Shown here piece after piece: positions 63,657 through 64,000 of a DNA stretch of 64,000 nucleotides. The position numbers were made by a program, and so were the translations under genes. The stretch is taken from NCBI RefSeq assembly GCF_007293315.1, contig NZ_VLXZ01000012.1:59625-123624 (forward strand), written 5' to 3'. Position 1 is the first letter of the stretch; every line of letters begins with the position of its first letter. This DNA is from Alkalicoccobacillus porphyridii. GTDB taxonomy: Bacteria; Bacillota; Bacilli; Bacillales; Bacillaceae_D. The notes under the pieces were generated by a model that worked only from the letters and a program-made list of their open reading frames with translations, did not search any database and was not told where the DNA came from.

Positions 63657-64000
63657 CAAATCACCTCAGTCTAGTATAACCCGTACATCCTGTTCTCCAT
63701 TCACAATCACGCATAAAGAGATTAAGCCCTTATACCAATGCCTTCTTTAAAACAATTGGAAAAATTGAATGGCTGACAGCTGGGAGATGATAAAGACATC
63801 ACTAATAAAGTCATCTAGAAATGAGCTCATACACCGCTACAGGAGAAATCTTCGCTTTCCACGGGAACGGCCTCAGCCATTGAAGTGGAAGTGCACAACT
63901 TCAATGTCTTCAGACTCGTTCTATTCCGTAGGAGCATTCCTGTGGGATTTCTTTTTACCCTATTTACAGAAAAAAAGCCCTCCGTTAAGATGCAGTTGTA
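63657..64000. other. Gene-free right edge with family A repeat
   Basis: Apart from the repeat at 63802-63937 I see no gene; the last 40 bases may begin a terminator of a gene beyond the window. Confidence 0.5.
63802..63937 (+). repeat. Interspersed repeat family A, copy 4 (shortened)
   Basis: Starts AATAAAGTCATCTAGAAATG and follows the other copies to TTCCGTAGGAG, then jumps directly to CATTCCT. The block with CTACGTTTTCTCCTTCCGC is deleted. Same orientation as the others. Confidence 0.85.

Overview
The window reads as chromosome of a low-GC, spore-forming Bacillaceae, most probably an alkaliphilic Bacillus relative. Three things support this: the complete spoIIIAA-AH operon with spoIVB and spo0A; a secreted protease of the high-alkaline subtilisin type; and the gene order accB-accC-yqhY-nusB-folD-xseA-xseB-ispA-dxs-yqxC-argR-recN-spoIVB-spo0A, the standard Bacillus backbone. 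The species assignment is inference from protein resemblance and gene order; no search was run.

Layout. 1-1,515 is an AT-rich edge with a gene cut by the window start (HNH-like motif plus a C-terminal hydrophobic stretch), ending at a tRNA-Thr 3' half with no proper 5' half. 1,574-9,727 is accessory: lipoprotein, TIM-barrel isomerase, divergent protein kinase, DinB protein, a T-box-controlled argS, an HTH/membrane-protein pair with a palindromic operator candidate, an acyltransferase, a nucleotidyltransferase and a frameshifted gene. 9,922-13,919 holds tRNA-Val, the subtilisin, an LCP cell-wall ligase and a cupin gene whose 5' end is replaced by an interspersed repeat.

13,920-24,977 is one metabolic block: formate dehydrogenase with DUF1641 partner, an OFA-family transporter and FdhD, then seven genes of molybdenum cofactor synthesis, with moaC divergent. 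The cofactor genes supply the bis-MGD that the dehydrogenase needs. 25,127-29,534 holds a lipoprotein, a CsoR-like regulator, a HAD phosphatase, tRNA-Arg, a bacilliredoxin and a 1-kb repeat-rich gap. 29,983-36,436 is the branched-chain oxo-acid dehydrogenase operon (bcd-lpdV-bkdAA-bkdAB-bkdB, without ptb or buk) plus yqzF.

36,443-63,656 is the conserved backbone: a three-gene SteA/glycosyltransferase cluster, spo0A with recognisable promoters, spoIVB, recN, argR, isoprenoid and folate genes, acetyl-CoA carboxylase subunits, the spoIIIA operon, aroK/aroD, efp, yqhT and yqhR. Dispersed through the window are two families of 130-200 bp palindromic repeats (five copies of family A, two of family B) and a cluster of a short CGCGCA-containing motif. 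They account for most of the gene-free DNA. No phage, insertion sequence or CRISPR array was recognised.
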